Origin: Myxococcales bacterium
GTDB taxonomy: Bacteria > Myxococcota_A > Polyangia > Haliangiales > Haliangiaceae
Length of the DNA: 58,446 nucleotides
Reading direction: 5' to 3'
Assembly: GCA_028287115.1 (NCBI GenBank)
Contig: JAQBQF010000209.1
Span: forward strand, 1 to 58,446
The notes under the pieces were generated by a model, which was given only the letters and a program-made list of their open reading frames with translations, searched no databases and had not been told where the DNA came from. Every line of letters begins with the position of its first letter. Within the stretch, counting starts at the first letter, position 1. Below are positions 41,878 through 50,665 of this stretch, one piece after another. A program made the translations under genes and the position numbers.

Positions 41878-44779
41878 CCAGATCATCCGGATCCGCCGCG
41901 ACCGCTCCGACTACGACGACGGTCCACTCGCGGCGGCACTGCGTCGCGAGATCGATGGCGAGGTCAGGTTCGATCGCGGCGCACGCGCTCTCTACGCGAC
42001 CGATGCTTCGAACTATCGGCAAATTCCGATCGGGCTGGTCGTGCCGCGCACGATCGAAGCGGTGATTGCCGCGGTGGCGATCTGTCGCGAGCATCGCGCG
42101 CCGATCTTCGCACGCGGCGGCGGGACCAGCCTCGCGGGCCAGGCTTGCAACGAAGCCGTCGTGATCGACTGCTCGCGCTACCTCACCAGCCTCGCGATCG
42201 ACCGCGACGCACAAACCGCCGACATCGGTCCGGGCACGATCATGAAGGCCGTGCGTGTCGCCGCAAATGCGGTCGGTCTCGATTTCGGACCTGATCCTTC
42301 GACGAACGATCGTTGCACGCTGGGCGGCATGCTCGGGAACAACTCGTGCGGTGTGCACTCGGTGTTCTCCGAGTTCTACGGGCCGGGCCCGCGCACCTCC
42401 GATCACGTGGTCGAGCTCGATGTCCTCACCTATCGCGGCCAGCGCCTGCGGGCACGCGCGACGGACGAGATCGAGCTCCGGCGCATCCGCGATCTCGGCG
42501 GCGATCTCGCGACGACCTACGATCGCCTGCTCGCGCTACGCGATCGGTACGAGCCGCTGATCCGCACTCGGTTTCCCGAGATGCCGCGGCGCGTCTCCGG
42601 ATACAACCTGCCGGACCTTCTCGACGATCATGGCTGCCATATGGGACGCGCACTGGTCGGGAGCGAATCGACCTGCGTGCTGATCCTCGGCGCGCGGATC
42701 TCGTTGATGCGCGCGAAGCCCGCGCGGGTGCTCGCGCTTCTTGGCTATCCGGACATCTACACCGCGGGCGCCGCGGCGAACCTCGCGCGCTCGCGGAAGC
42801 CGGTCGGATGCGAGGCGATGGACGACGTGCTGATCCGGCGCGTGAAGAGCCAGCATCGCGATCGCGATCAGGCAATCGAGCTGTTGCCTGAAGGCAACGC
42901 GTGGCTGATGGTCGAGCACGGCGCGGATACGATCGCCGAGGCGGTGGCAGAGGCCGAGCAGACGGTCACGTTGCTCGCTTCACAGCACGCGAGGATCCTC
43001 GGGGATCCGCGCCAGCTCGAGGTGCTCGCAAATCTTCGCGAGCAAGCGCTCGGCGTCGACGCGTTCGAGCTCGGCAAACCGGATAACTATGAAGGCTGGG
43101 AGGACTCCGCGGTTCCGCCCGATCGCCTCGAGCACTATCTGCGCGACCTTCATCGGCTGTTCAAGGAGTTCGGGGTCATCGGCTCCCTCTACGGTCACTT
43201 CGGTCAAGGCTGCGTTCACACGCGAATCGACTTCGGGCTCGACCGGCCGGCAGGTGTCGAGAACTATCGCAAGTTCACGGTCGCGGCCGCTCGATTGGTC
43301 GTCGCGCACGGTGGCTCGCTGTCGGGAGAGCACGGCGATGGGCAGGCGCGCGCCGATCTCCACGAGATCATGTTCGGGCCCGAGCTCGTCACCGCGTTCG
43401 AACAGTTCAAGACGATCTGGGATCCCGACCACGCGATGAATCCCGGCAAGATGGTCGATCCGAACTCGCGGACCGCGAATCTGCGGTTGCTCGGCTATCA
43501 CCCAGATCCCGGTCCGATCGAGCTCGTCCACGGTGACGACGGCAAGAACTTCGCGCACGCGGTGGTGCGATGCGTCGGGATCGGCAAGTGCCGCAAGCGG
43601 GACTCCGGCTCGATGTGTCCGAGCTACATGGTGACGCTCGACGAGAAACACTCGACGCGCGGTCGTGCGCACTTACTGTTCGAGATGATGCGCGGCGACG
43701 TGATCAAGGATGGCTGGCGCAGCGAGGAGGTCCGCGAGTCCCTCGACCTGTGCCTCGCATGCAAGGCCTGTAAGGACGAGTGCCCGACGCATGTCGACAT
43801 GGCTTCCTACAAGGCCGAGTTCATGGCGCATTACTTTGCCGGCCGGCTGCGATCGCGCGAGGCGTACGTGTTCGGGTGGCTGCATCGCTGGCTCACGCTC
43901 GGCCGTCCGCTCGCGCCACTCGCGAATTTCTTGACGCATGCCCCGGTACTGAACGTGATCGCGAAATGGATCGCGGGCCTCGCACCCGAACGCGATATCC
44001 CACGGATCGCGCATCGATCGTTTCGCAGGTCATTTCATCCGCACGCTGCCACGAGTCGGCGAGCGCCGACGCGCCGCGTGGTGTTGTGGCCCGACACGTT
44101 CAACGACGCGTTCTATCCCGAGGTGCTGCACGACGCGGCGCGCGTCCTCACGGCGGCCGGATTCTCCGTCGATATTCCACGGCGGCGGCTGTGCTGCGGC
44201 AGACCGCTCTACGAGTACGGCTGGCTCGATCAAGCGCGCCGGTTGTGGCGACGAACGCTCGCCGAGCTCGCAGATGACATCGACGCCGGCGTTCCGGTCG
44301 TCGGCGTCGAACCGAGCTGTGTCTCGGCATTTCGCGACGAGCTGCTCGCGCTGTTTCCCGACGACCCCGGCGCACGCAAGCTCGCCGATCAGACGCACTC
44401 GCTCGCCGAGCTCCTATCGAGCACCGATTACCGTCCGCAGCGCGCGAGGCCGCAGCACGTGCTGTATCACCGCCATTGTCATCAGGCGGTCGTGCATTCC
44501 GCCGAGCACGAGATCGCGCTGATGCGCGCGGCGGGTCACGATGTCGAAGTCCTCGACAGCGGCTGTTGCGGCATGGCCGGCGCGTTCGGATTCCAGCGCA
44601 CGAAGTACGAGCTCTCTGTCGCGCTCGCGGAACGCGTGCTGTTGCCGGCGGTACGCGCCCATCCCGGCTCGGTGATCGTCGCGGACGGCTTCAGTTGCCG
44701 GGAGCAGCTCCGCCAGCTCGGCCATGTGCGCGCTCGTCACATCGCGGAGCTTCTCACCGACACGCTGGCGGCGGCCTGA
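41867..44779 (+). CDS. Fused FAD/4Fe-4S D-2-hydroxyacid dehydrogenase (GlcD-GlcF/Dld-II type)
   Basis: A 970-aa fusion from ATG 41867. The N-terminal half is a PCMH-type FAD-linked oxidase: VVPRTIEAVIAAVAICREH, FARGGGTSLAGQA, DPSTNDRCTLGGMLGNNSCG, and C-terminal FGQGCVHTRIDF and SLSGEHGDGQARADL. The C-terminal half has two ferredoxin-type sites (CVGIGKCRKRDSGSMCPSY and LDLCLACKACKDECPTH) and two CCG-type Cys-rich motifs (RLCCGRPLYEYG and DSGCCGMAGAFG). Such fusions oxidise D-lactate, glycolate or 2-hydroxyglutarate and reduce quinone. It overlaps the racemase-like gene by 11 bp, so the substrate is probably shared. Confidence 0.93.
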   Translation: MRHDQIIRIRRDRSDYDDGPLAAALRREIDGEVRFDRGARALYATDASNYRQIPIGLVVPRTIEAVIAAVAICREHRAPIFARGGGTSLAGQACNEAVVIDCSRYLTSLAIDRDAQTADIGPGTIMKAVRVAANAVGLDFGPDPSTNDRCTLGGMLGNNSCGVHSVFSEFYGPGPRTSDHVVELDVLTYRGQRLRARATDEIELRRIRDLGGDLATTYDRLLALRDRYEPLIRTRFPEMPRRVSGYNLPDLLDDHGCHMGRALVGSESTCVLILGARISLMRAKPARVLALLGYPDIYTAGAAANLARSRKPVGCEAMDDVLIRRVKSQHRDRDQAIELLPEGNAWLMVEHGADTIAEAVAEAEQTVTLLASQHARILGDPRQLEVLANLREQALGVDAFELGKPDNYEGWEDSAVPPDRLEHYLRDLHRLFKEFGVIGSLYGHFGQGCVHTRIDFGLDRPAGVENYRKFTVAAARLVVAHGGSLSGEHGDGQARADLHEIMFGPELVTAFEQFKTIWDPDHAMNPGKMVDPNSRTANLRLLGYHPDPGPIELVHGDDGKNFAHAVVRCVGIGKCRKRDSGSMCPSYMVTLDEKHSTRGRAHLLFEMMRGDVIKDGWRSEEVRESLDLCLACKACKDECPTHVDMASYKAEFMAHYFAGRLRSREAYVFGWLHRWLTLGRPLAPLANFLTHAPVLNVIAKWIAGLAPERDIPRIAHRSFRRSFHPHAATSRRAPTRRVVLWPDTFNDAFYPEVLHDAARVLTAAGFSVDIPRRRLCCGRPLYEYGWLDQARRLWRRTLAELADDIDAGVPVVGVEPSCVSAFRDELLALFPDDPGARKLADQTHSLAELLSSTDYRPQRARPQHVLYHRHCHQAVVHSAEHEIALMRAAGHDVEVLDSGCCGMAGAFGFQRTKYELSVALAERVLLPAVRAHPGSVIVADGFSCREQLRQLGHVRARHIAELLTDTLAAA

Positions 44780-44865
44780 TCTCACTTCGTGAGCGCCGCG
44801 GATGCGGTCACAGGAATGCCACACGCGCAATGCTCACGCCGTGTCACCAACGCGCAATCGCGAAC

Positions 44866-44892
44866 AGATCAGGTATCTCACGTTCCTGATCT
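44866..44892. promoter_or_regulatory. 8-bp perfect inverted repeat upstream of actA
   Basis: AGATCAGG at 44866-44873 is exactly repeated in inverse as CCTGATCT at 44885-44892, with an 11-nt loop. It sits in the 119-bp gap between the dehydrogenase and actA, 6-30 bp before the actA start. Candidates are a regulator-binding site or an mRNA hairpin controlling the ACIII operon; there is no T-run, so a simple intrinsic terminator is unlikely. Confidence 0.5.
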
Positions 44893-44898
44893 CGGGGC

Positions 44899-45489
44899 AT
44901 GTGCGTTGCACCAGGGCGAGCGGTGGCAGCTCTGTTCCCGCCGAGCGCGAACGCAGTCTTTCGCGCCGTCGTGATCGCGATCGTCGTCGCCGTGACGGTC
45001 GTGATCTGCGCTCCGATGATCTACATCCGGACGCCGTATGCGAGTGACGCAGAGGATCCGGTGCCCCAACCGATCGAGTTCGATCACCGGCATCACTTTC
45101 GAGATGATGGCATCGACTGCGTCTACTGCCACGAGACGGTCGAGACACAGGCGTCCGCGGGCCTTCCGTCGACGGCGAAGTGCATGGGCTGTCACAGCCA
45201 GATCTGGCTGACGAGCCCGGAGGTCGAGCCGCTGCGCGCGAGCTGGACCGCGCAGACACCGATTGCTTGGCGGCGGGTCAACGCCGTGCCGGCATTCGTC
45301 TACTTCCATCACGGCGTTCACATCCAGGCCGGCGTGCAGTGCGTCGAGTGCCACGGACACGTCGAGAACATGCCGCGCGTCTATCGCGCCAACAACTTGA
45401 CGATGAACTTCTGCATGGATTGCCATCGCAAGCGGCAGGGCAGCCGCGCGATCACGCGGCTCACGACGTGCACCACGTGTCACCGGTGA
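44899..45489 (+). CDS. actA: Alternative complex III pentahaem cytochrome c subunit ActA
   Basis: A 196-aa protein: one N-terminal membrane helix (about 21-43, FRAVVIAIVVAVTVVICAPM) and a periplasmic domain with five CxxCH haem sites at 74-78, 95-99, 148-152, 172-176 and 191-195, the number known for ActA. GTG 44923, preceded by AGGG at better spacing, could be the true start and would drop eight residues. ActA carries electrons within ACIII, which oxidises menaquinol/quinol in place of cytochrome bc1. It heads the ACIII-caa3 cluster. Confidence 0.92.
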   Translation: MCVAPGRAVAALFPPSANAVFRAVVIAIVVAVTVVICAPMIYIRTPYASDAEDPVPQPIEFDHRHHFRDDGIDCVYCHETVETQASAGLPSTAKCMGCHSQIWLTSPEVEPLRASWTAQTPIAWRRVNAVPAFVYFHHGVHIQAGVQCVECHGHVENMPRVYRANNLTMNFCMDCHRKRQGSRAITRLTTCTTCHR

Positions 45490-45496
45490 GCGAGCG

Positions 45497-48337
45497 ATGA
45501 AGACTCCGGAATCCGATCTGCTCGGCCTCACTCCTCGGATCGAGGTCAGCCGGCGCGATGCACTCAAGCTGCTCGCGGCGGGAATCGCGGCGCTCGAGGT
45601 CGGATGCCTCGTGGAGGCCGGCCAACAGCAGATCGTGCCGTACCTCGTCGATCCGCCGGAGCAGCGACCCGGGGTACCGGTTCGTTACACGAGTGCGTTC
45701 GCGATCGACGGCTTCGGAACGGGACTGATCGTCGAGACCCACGAGGGCCGGCCCACGAAGGTCGACGGCAATCCTGCGCATCCCGCGAACCTCGGCGGCT
45801 CGACGCCGTACATGCAGGGGCGAATCCTCGATCTCTACGATCCGCAGCGATCGCGCGAAGCGAGCCTTCATGGGGTGGGCACGAGCTGGGACGAGATTGT
45901 AGGCGCGTTGCGCTCGCTGCCGCAGGGACCGCTGTGGCTCGTGATGCCGCCGCAGTCATCGCCGACGCTTGCAGGCCTGCTCGCTCGCGTGCGTGCACAA
46001 CATGATCTGCACGTCGTCTACGACACGCCGGTCGACCACAGGTCGGCGTATCGCGGTCACGCGCTCGTCTACGGGCGTCCGCTCGAACAGCAGCTCGATC
46101 TATCGCGCGCCGACGTGATCGTCTCGCTCGACAGCGACTTCATGGCTGCGCTGCCGATGTCGCCCGCGTGGGCCCGAGCCGCGAGCGCACGCAGGGTGCC
46201 GAACCGGCGGATGAACCGGATCTGGCTCTGCGAGCCGATGCAGACGCCGACCGGAACCATCGCGGACGAGAGACTCGCGCTTCCTGCTTCCGACGTCGTC
46301 GCGATCGCAGCCTGCGTGATCGAAGAGCTCGGCGCACGCGGACTCGGGGTTCCGACCCTTCCGGGCCCGCTGCTCGCGCAAGCACATCAACGACTCGGCG
46401 GCGCCATCGCCTGGACGCGGAGGTTAGCCGACGATCTCGCATCGCATCGCGGTGCCGGCGCAGTGATCGTCGGCGATCGCCAGCCGCCCGTCGTGCACGC
46501 ACTCGCACGCTGGATCGATACCGCATGCGGCAACGTCGGCGGTCCGGTGACGCTCTCCGAGCCGGCGCTGTTCGATCCACTTGGTCCCACGTTGACGGAT
46601 CTCGCGAGTGCCTTTCGCACGCACGCGGTCGCCTCCGTCGTCCTGATCGATACCGACCCCGTGTATACGGCGCCGGCATCGCTGGGCCTGCGCGATCTGC
46701 TGCGCACCGCGCCGTTCAGCTTGCACGTCGGTCTCTACCGCAACGAGACCTCCGATACGTGCAAGGCGCAGATGCCGCTCGCGCACGAGCTCGAGACCTG
46801 GACGGATCCGCGCGCGTACGACGGCACGCTCGCGATCGGTCAACCGATGATCCGGCCGCGTTTCGAGGTCGCCTCCGCGATCGACGTGCTGGCCGCGATC
46901 CTGAATGATCCGCGCGACAGTCGAACTCTCGTGCGCGATCAGTTTCGCGACATTGCGGCACCTGGCGTGTCGCTGACAGACGTCGAGCCGACCTGGGCGA
47001 GCGCGCTGCGCGCAGGCGTCGTTCCCAACACGAAGCTCGCGAGCCTCACCCCTGCGGTGACCTGGCCGAATGAAGCAAACGCGGAGCTAGCCCGCGCGAT
47101 GCAGCCGATCGATCCGCACGCGATCGAGATCGCGCTCACGCCTTCGCAACAGGTCTACGACGGCAGGTTCGCGCCGAACGCGTGGCTCCAGGAGCTACCA
47201 CATCCGATCACGAAGCAGACCTGGGGCAACGCGGCGCTGATGAGCGAGGCGACCGCGGCAAGTCTCGGCGTCGGCAACCAGGACCTCGTCCGGATCACGA
47301 CGACCTCAGGTGCAATCGAGATCCCCGCGCTGATCGTCACCGGTGCCGCGGACCGATCGATCACGATCGAGCTCGGCTACGGCCAGCTCGTACCCGCGAC
47401 ACCGATCGCCGACCGCGTCGGCAGCAACGCCTACGTGCTGCGTGACGAGGCACGTTTGATCCTTGCCGGCGCCGCCGCTGCCGCGCACGGGACGCGACGG
47501 ATCGTACGGACGCAACATACGACGGGCCAGGAGGGTCGCGAGATCGCGCCGATGATGACGCTCGCCGGGTTCCTCGCGAAGCCAGACTTCACGGCGAACC
47601 TGCGCGGCGAGCAGGTCTCGTTGTTGCCAGCGCAGCCCCGAGATGGCGTGCAGTGGGGCATGTCGATCGATACGTCGATCTGCACCGGCTGTAGCTCGTG
47701 CATGGTCGCGTGTCAGGCCGAGAACAACATTCCGACGGTCGGTCCCGACGATGTCGCACGCGGCCGGCACATGAACTGGATCCGCGTCGACCGCTACATC
47801 GTCGAGGGCGGCGCCGTCGTCAACGAGCCGATGCCCTGCCAGCACTGCGAGAACGCGCCGTGCGAATACGTGTGTCCGGTCAACGCGACGACGCACAGCC
47901 CCGACGGCCTCAACGAGCAGGTCTACAACCGCTGCATCGGAACGCGATTCTGTTCGAACAACTGCCCTTACAAGGTTCGGCGCTTCAACTGGTTCTCGTA
48001 CGAGAAAACCTCGTCGGAAGCTCTCCAGTACAACCCCGACGTCACGGTGCGGTCGCGAGGCGTGATGGAGAAGTGCACCTACTGCGTGCAGCGGATCCGG
48101 CGCGCCGAGCATGCGGCACTCGTCGAGCATCGCGCGATCCGTGCGGGTGAGGTCGTCACCGCGTGCCAGCAGGCGTGCCCGACCGGCGCGATCCAGTTCG
48201 GCGAGCTTCACGAGAAGGACACGCTGTTCGCACGGCTGCGTCGCGACCCCCGGCGGTTCGAGGCGCTGTACGAGCTCGGCACACGGCCGCGCACCGAGTA
48301 CCTCGCGAAGATCCGTAACCCGAAGGCCGGGACATGA
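45497..48337 (+). CDS. actB: Alternative complex III subunit ActB (molybdopterin-oxidoreductase-like plus Fe-S domain)
   Basis: A 946-aa protein, 7 bp after actA. The N-terminus has a Tat-like SRRDALKLLAAG motif (RR at 19-20). Residues 60-680 resemble a molybdopterin oxidoreductase (YTSAFAIDGFGTGLIVETHEGRPTKVDGNP), a domain that in ActB carries no Mo cofactor. The C-terminal 230 residues hold ferredoxin-like clusters: CTGCSSCMVACQAENN, CQHCENAPCEYVCPV, CIGTRFCSNNCPYKVRRFN, and CTYCVQRI with CQQACPTG. Length and order match ActB. Its stop overlaps the actC start (ATGA). Confidence 0.94.
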   Translation: MKTPESDLLGLTPRIEVSRRDALKLLAAGIAALEVGCLVEAGQQQIVPYLVDPPEQRPGVPVRYTSAFAIDGFGTGLIVETHEGRPTKVDGNPAHPANLGGSTPYMQGRILDLYDPQRSREASLHGVGTSWDEIVGALRSLPQGPLWLVMPPQSSPTLAGLLARVRAQHDLHVVYDTPVDHRSAYRGHALVYGRPLEQQLDLSRADVIVSLDSDFMAALPMSPAWARAASARRVPNRRMNRIWLCEPMQTPTGTIADERLALPASDVVAIAACVIEELGARGLGVPTLPGPLLAQAHQRLGGAIAWTRRLADDLASHRGAGAVIVGDRQPPVVHALARWIDTACGNVGGPVTLSEPALFDPLGPTLTDLASAFRTHAVASVVLIDTDPVYTAPASLGLRDLLRTAPFSLHVGLYRNETSDTCKAQMPLAHELETWTDPRAYDGTLAIGQPMIRPRFEVASAIDVLAAILNDPRDSRTLVRDQFRDIAAPGVSLTDVEPTWASALRAGVVPNTKLASLTPAVTWPNEANAELARAMQPIDPHAIEIALTPSQQVYDGRFAPNAWLQELPHPITKQTWGNAALMSEATAASLGVGNQDLVRITTTSGAIEIPALIVTGAADRSITIELGYGQLVPATPIADRVGSNAYVLRDEARLILAGAAAAAHGTRRIVRTQHTTGQEGREIAPMMTLAGFLAKPDFTANLRGEQVSLLPAQPRDGVQWGMSIDTSICTGCSSCMVACQAENNIPTVGPDDVARGRHMNWIRVDRYIVEGGAVVNEPMPCQHCENAPCEYVCPVNATTHSPDGLNEQVYNRCIGTRFCSNNCPYKVRRFNWFSYEKTSSEALQYNPDVTVRSRGVMEKCTYCVQRIRRAEHAALVEHRAIRAGEVVTACQQACPTGAIQFGELHEKDTLFARLRRDPRRFEALYELGTRPRTEYLAKIRNPKAGT

Positions 48338-49626
48338 GCGCGCCCCTCGCGCGGTTTCACGACGACCTGTTCGGCCGCATGCGCGCGCGGCCGGGCAATC
48401 ACTGGCGGATCGCGCTCGCGCTCACCGGCGGCGTCACGTTCTTGCTCGCCTCGCTGATCGCCTACACCGTCGCCACGGGCATCGGCGTGTGGGGCACGAA
48501 CATTCCCGCGGGCTGGGCGTTCGCGATCATCAACTTCGTGTTCTGGATCGGGATCGGCCACGCCGGAACGTTCATCTCCGCGATCTTGTATCTGCTCGAG
48601 CAGAACAACTGGCGCAATCCGATCAGCCGGCTCACCGAGACGATGACGATCTTCGCGGTGATGCAGGCGGCCCTGTTCCCGGTGCTCCACCTCGGCCGGC
48701 CTTGGTTCGCCTACTGGCTGTTTCCGTATCCCGACGTGATGGGCGTGTGGCCGCAGGTCAAGTCGGCATTGCCGTGGGACGCCGCCGCGGTCACGACGTA
48801 CTTCACGGTCTCGCTCCTGTTCTGGTACACGGGGCTCATTCCCGATCTCGCGTCGCTGCGCGATCACGGGCCGACGCTCACACAACGCCGGATCTTCGGC
48901 GTCATGGCGCTGGGCTGGCGCGGCGACTCGCGGTCGTGGCGCCACTGGAGGGTCACGTACCTGATGCTCGCTTCGATCGCGACGCCGCTCGTGATCTCGG
49001 TCCATAGCGTCGTGTCCTCGGACTTTGCGATCGGTCTGACGCCCGGCTGGCACTCGACGATGCAGCCGCCGTACTTCGTCGGTGGCGCGATCTTCAGCGG
49101 CTTCGCGATGGTCATCATCCTCGCGATCCCGACGCGCGCGTGGTTTGGCATCAAGCACGTGATCACGGATCGTCACCTCGATAACTGCGCCAAGCTGGTG
49201 CTGACCACCGGCTGGATCGTTACCTACGGCTATCTGGTCGAGCACTTCGGCGCGTACTACACCGGTGATGCCGCCGATCGCTCGCTGATGTTCGGCTATC
49301 ACCCGACGAGCGTCGCGTTCTGGCTGATGCTGTTCTGCAACGTCGTCATGCCCCAGCTGTTCTGGTTCCGGCGCGCGCGGCGGAGCACGCTCGCGTTGTT
49401 CGTCGTCTCGATGTGCGTGCTGCTCGGGATGTGGCTCGAGCGGTTCGTGATCATCGTCCAAGGGCTGTTGCGAGATCAGCTGCCGTCGTCATGGGGTTTC
49501 TACTCGCCGACCTGGGTCGACATCGGAATCCTGATCGGCACGTTCGGGTTCTTCGGCTTCCTGTTCCTGCTGTTCCTCCGGTTCATGCCGTTTGTTCCGG
49601 TGAGCGAGATCAAGGAGGAGTTGTGA
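48334..49626 (+). CDS. actC: Alternative complex III NrfD-like membrane subunit ActC
   Basis: A 430-aa polytopic protein of the NrfD/PsrC family, with about ten membrane helices (for example GVTFLLASLIAYTVATGIGVWG and LVLTTGWIVTYGYLVEHFGAYY) and conserved loops GHAGTFISAILYLLEQNNWR and WLFPYPD. In ACIII, ActC probably forms a quinol-oxidation site. It overlaps actB by 4 bp and actD by 4 bp. Confidence 0.93.
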   Translation: MSAPLARFHDDLFGRMRARPGNHWRIALALTGGVTFLLASLIAYTVATGIGVWGTNIPAGWAFAIINFVFWIGIGHAGTFISAILYLLEQNNWRNPISRLTETMTIFAVMQAALFPVLHLGRPWFAYWLFPYPDVMGVWPQVKSALPWDAAAVTTYFTVSLLFWYTGLIPDLASLRDHGPTLTQRRIFGVMALGWRGDSRSWRHWRVTYLMLASIATPLVISVHSVVSSDFAIGLTPGWHSTMQPPYFVGGAIFSGFAMVIILAIPTRAWFGIKHVITDRHLDNCAKLVLTTGWIVTYGYLVEHFGAYYTGDAADRSLMFGYHPTSVAFWLMLFCNVVMPQLFWFRRARRSTLALFVVSMCVLLGMWLERFVIIVQGLLRDQLPSSWGFYSPTWVDIGILIGTFGFFGFLFLLFLRFMPFVPVSEIKEEL

Positions 49627-50153
49627 GGCGAGGCATCGCGGCGGAGTACACCGAAAAGGACGCGCTGCTTTCCGCGATTCGCGTGATGCGGAGCTGCGGC
49701 TTCACGAAGCTCGAGGCGTTCAGTCCCTATCCGGTCCACGAGATCGACGAGGCGCTCGGTGCTCGGCGTTCGCCGCTCGCGGTCGCCGCGGCGATCGGCG
49801 CGGCCGCCGGTGCATTCGGCGCGTACGCGCTGCAGTGGTGGCTGGTCGCGTACCTGTATCCGGTGGACGTCGGCCAACGCCCGCCGCACATGCCCCTCGC
49901 GTTCGTGATCATCACCGTCGAGATGGGCTTCTTGTTCGGTGGTCTCACCGTGTTCTTTACGTTTCTGATCGCCTCGCGGCTGTTCAGGCTGTGGGATCCG
50001 CTGTTCGAGATCGAGGGCTTCGCGTCGGCGACGCGGGCGAGTTTTTGGCTCGCGCTCGATGCGAACGATCCGCTCTGGGACCGCGACGCTGTCGAGAACT
50101 ATCTCCACGGTACCGGACCGGCCCGCGTGCGTGCGTTCGGAGGGCTCGGATGA
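49623..50153 (+). CDS. actD: Alternative complex III subunit ActD (DUF3341)
   Basis: A 176-aa protein from GTG 49623, overlapping the actC stop (GTGA). A short cytoplasmic N-terminal alpha/beta segment (IAAEYTEKDALLSAIRVMRSCG, FSPYPVHEIDEALG) precedes two membrane helices (about 44-66 and 79-103); the C-terminal segment ends DPLWDRDAVENYLHGTGPARV. This matches the DUF3341 subunit next to ActC in ACIII clusters. Confidence 0.9.
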   Translation: MRRGIAAEYTEKDALLSAIRVMRSCGFTKLEAFSPYPVHEIDEALGARRSPLAVAAAIGAAAGAFGAYALQWWLVAYLYPVDVGQRPPHMPLAFVIITVEMGFLFGGLTVFFTFLIASRLFRLWDPLFEIEGFASATRASFWLALDANDPLWDRDAVENYLHGTGPARVRAFGGLG

Positions 50154-50665
50154 GGCGGGTCATCGTACTCGCCTGTGCAGTCGCCGGTTGCGACTGGTCG
50201 TTGCATCGAATGCAGGAGCAGCCGCGCTGCGAGGTCAACGGTACGACCGCGCACTTTGCGAACGGGATGTGCAATCAGCAGCCGCCGGAAGGAGTGGTCG
50301 CGATGGAGCCGCCGCCGCAAATGCCGCCGATCACCCGCGAGCTGCTGTTCCGCGGCAAAGATCGGTTCGAGCGGATCTGCGCGCCTTGCCACGGCGTCGA
50401 AGCGGATGGCAATTCGTACGTCGCGCAGATGATGACGCTGCGCAAGCCGCCATCGCTCGTCGATGCCGCGGCGCAGAAGCTCGCAGACGACCGGATCCTG
50501 ACGGTGATGAGCACCGGCTACGGCCTCATGCCGAGGTACGCCGACATCCCGGCGACCGATCGATTCGCGATCTTTCACTTCGTGCGAGCACTCCAGCAAC
50601 GCGAGGTCTCGTTCACCGAGCTCCCCGAACCTCTGCAACGGGAGGCGAAGCAGTGGCTGCCTTGA
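50150..50665 (+). CDS. actE: Alternative complex III monohaem cytochrome c lipoprotein ActE
   Basis: A 171-aa protein from ATG 50150, overlapping the actD stop and preceded by GGAGGG. MRRVIVLACAVAGCDWS gives a lipobox (Cys14). One haem site, CAPCH (77-81), with likely distal Met in GLMPRYAD, defines a small cytochrome c domain. It is the electron output of ACIII towards the caa3 oxidase encoded downstream. Confidence 0.92.
   Translation: MRRVIVLACAVAGCDWSLHRMQEQPRCEVNGTTAHFANGMCNQQPPEGVVAMEPPPQMPPITRELLFRGKDRFERICAPCHGVEADGNSYVAQMMTLRKPPSLVDAAAQKLADDRILTVMSTGYGLMPRYADIPATDRFAIFHFVRALQQREVSFTELPEPLQREAKQWLP

Noticed and set aside
47306..48211. A 301-codon minus-strand frame inside actB
   Set aside because: It is antisense to the ActB ferredoxin clusters, with no independent support.
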